The position numbers and the translations under genes were made by a program. Under the pieces are notes generated by a model that was not told where the DNA came from, ran no database searches, and saw nothing but the letters and a program-made list of their open reading frames with translations. A stretch of 7,212 nucleotides of DNA from Bacteroidota bacterium (GTDB taxonomy: Bacteria; Bacteroidota; Bacteroidia; Chitinophagales; LD1): NCBI GenBank assembly GCA_028288545.1, contig JAQBNQ010000272.1:1-7212 (forward strand). The letters run 5' to 3'. Below are positions 6,526 to 7,212 of this stretch, one piece after another. Position 1 is the first letter of the stretch. The number at the start of each line of letters is the position of its first letter.

Positions 6526-7131
6526 TTACACTTTTTTAAAATAATTTTTCGCGTCACTCAAATTTTCGTAATGCAGACTTTCGATGCCAAGGCTTCTTGC
6601 CATTTCAATGTACATTAAACGATCGTCAATATATAGCGCATTGCCGGGTAAAGTTTGAGTGTTGTCACAAGCCAGTTTGTAAATATCAGGGTCGGGCTTT
6701 CGAAGATGGACATAGCAGGAAGAAACATAAAAATCGAAAAGCTCATCCAGTTTATATTTCTTAATTCTGTATTCGTTCAATTCACGGGCTTCGTTACTGA
6801 GGGCTACTACTTTAAAACCGCGTTCCTTTTTTAGTTGTTTGAAAAAATCAATGGCCCCTTCACGTGGCTGCGATTGTTCCATCATAAACACAATAAATTC
6901 TTCCCTGCTAAAAGTTCTTTCGCGATAAAACACAACGTAAGTCAGGTAGTCTTGCAGATCCAACTTCCCTGACTCGTAAGTGCTCCACACTAACTCATGC
7001 CTGTCGGAGGTTTCATTTTTATCAAGGTTAAATTTTTCAATAGCCCTATGTCGTTCTTCGCGACCCCATCCATTAGTAAGCAAAACGCCACCTATATCAA
7101 GAAACAATGTTGTTATTTTGTCACTCTTCAT
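6526..7131 (-). CDS. HAD-superfamily hydrolase (subfamily IA-like), substrate unknown
   Basis: The 201-residue protein is a compact haloacid dehalogenase-fold hydrolase, probably a cytosolic phosphatase. Motif I is LFLDIGGVLL (9-18) with nucleophile Asp12; the usual second Asp, two residues on, is Gly14. Motif II is LSNEA with Ser112, motif III is RKPDPDIY with Lys145, and motif IV is YIDDR with Asp169 and Asp170. Residues about 20-90 form a helical cap of the C1 type. The DxGG form of motif I occurs in whole HAD subfamilies (YihX is similar, with DLGN), so it does not by itself mean an inactive protein, but the general acid-base residue is absent. The gene sits between a partial upstream gene (11-bp gap) and gnd (23-bp gap) on the same strand, suggesting action on a sugar phosphate or a role in clearing a pathway by-product. 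That role is inference from context only. Confidence 0.85.
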   Translation of the reverse strand: MKSDKITTLFLDIGGVLLTNGWGREERHRAIEKFNLDKNETSDRHELVWSTYESGKLDLQDYLTYVVFYRERTFSREEFIVFMMEQSQPREGAIDFFKQLKKERGFKVVALSNEARELNEYRIKKYKLDELFDFYVSSCYVHLRKPDPDIYKLACDNTQTLPGNALYIDDRLMYIEMARSLGIESLHYENLSDAKNYFKKV

Positions 7132-7142
7132 AAAACCATCAA

Positions 7143-7212
7143 TTAAATGTCGTTCACGGATTGAAGTAACTCTTCTAATCCTTTAATAATACCGGTTTCA
7201 CCTATTTCTAAA
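7143..7212 (-). CDS. C-terminal end of an unidentified gene, cut by the window edge
   Basis: On the minus strand an open frame enters at the window edge (first full codon 7211-7209) and runs 22 codons to TAA at 7145-7143. The visible tail ends GLEELLQSVNDI, a plausible amphipathic helix. Its stop lies 11 bp before the HAD start on the same strand, the spacing expected inside an operon. The other minus-strand frame examined hits a stop within a few codons. The fragment is too short to assign to a family. Confidence 0.55.
   Translation of the reverse strand, partial: LEIGETGIIKGLEELLQSVNDI

Noticed and set aside
6980..7186. 68-codon plus-strand open frame across the HAD start
   Set aside because: It is antisense to the HAD N-terminus with its conserved motif I and to the upstream gene tail; no protein features are visible.
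1..7212. Mobile element, CRISPR, toxin-antitoxin or defence locus
   Set aside because: No inverted terminal repeats, transposase or integrase motifs, direct-repeat array or RNA gene was seen; nearly all bases are in identified genes.

Overview
The window comes from a member of the Bacteroidota, most likely an environmental lineage, though I cannot place it below phylum. The large plus-strand protein has a lipid-free signal peptide ending in the typical '...LNAQ', an array of Ig-like repeats, and a C-terminal type IX secretion (T9SS) sorting domain, a system essentially confined to this phylum. No gene start has a convincing Shine-Dalgarno sequence, which also fits Bacteroidota.

Layout. Positions 32-2818 (+) encode a 928-residue secreted or cell-surface protein: a Cys-containing N-terminal domain, eight Ig-like repeats of 70-72 residues, a diverged ninth Ig-like segment, and the T9SS sorting domain. 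A 24-bp gap separates it from a convergent minus-strand block that fills the rest of the window. In transcription order that block holds the last 22 codons of an unidentified gene (7143-7212), a small HAD-family hydrolase (6526-7131), gnd (5084-6502), zwf (3571-5082) and pgl (2843-3571).

The minus-strand genes look like one operon. The gaps are 11 bp and 23 bp, then 1 bp between gnd and zwf (TGATATG), and finally a 1-nt stop/start overlap between zwf and pgl (TAATG). Together zwf, pgl and gnd encode the complete oxidative pentose phosphate branch from glucose-6-phosphate to ribulose-5-phosphate, with two reduced nicotinamide cofactors and CO2. The HAD protein probably acts on a phosphorylated metabolite, but its substrate cannot be read from sequence.

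No mobile element, CRISPR array, RNA gene or defence system is visible, and no stretch of 300 bases lacks a gene. I see mostly ordinary housekeeping plus one surface protein. The points most worth a second look are the cofactor-site residues of Gnd (Asp-Lys-Asp where NADP enzymes have Asn-Arg-Ser/Thr), the near-invariant 44-residue cysteine spacing in the Ig-like array, and the HAD protein joined to the pathway operon.
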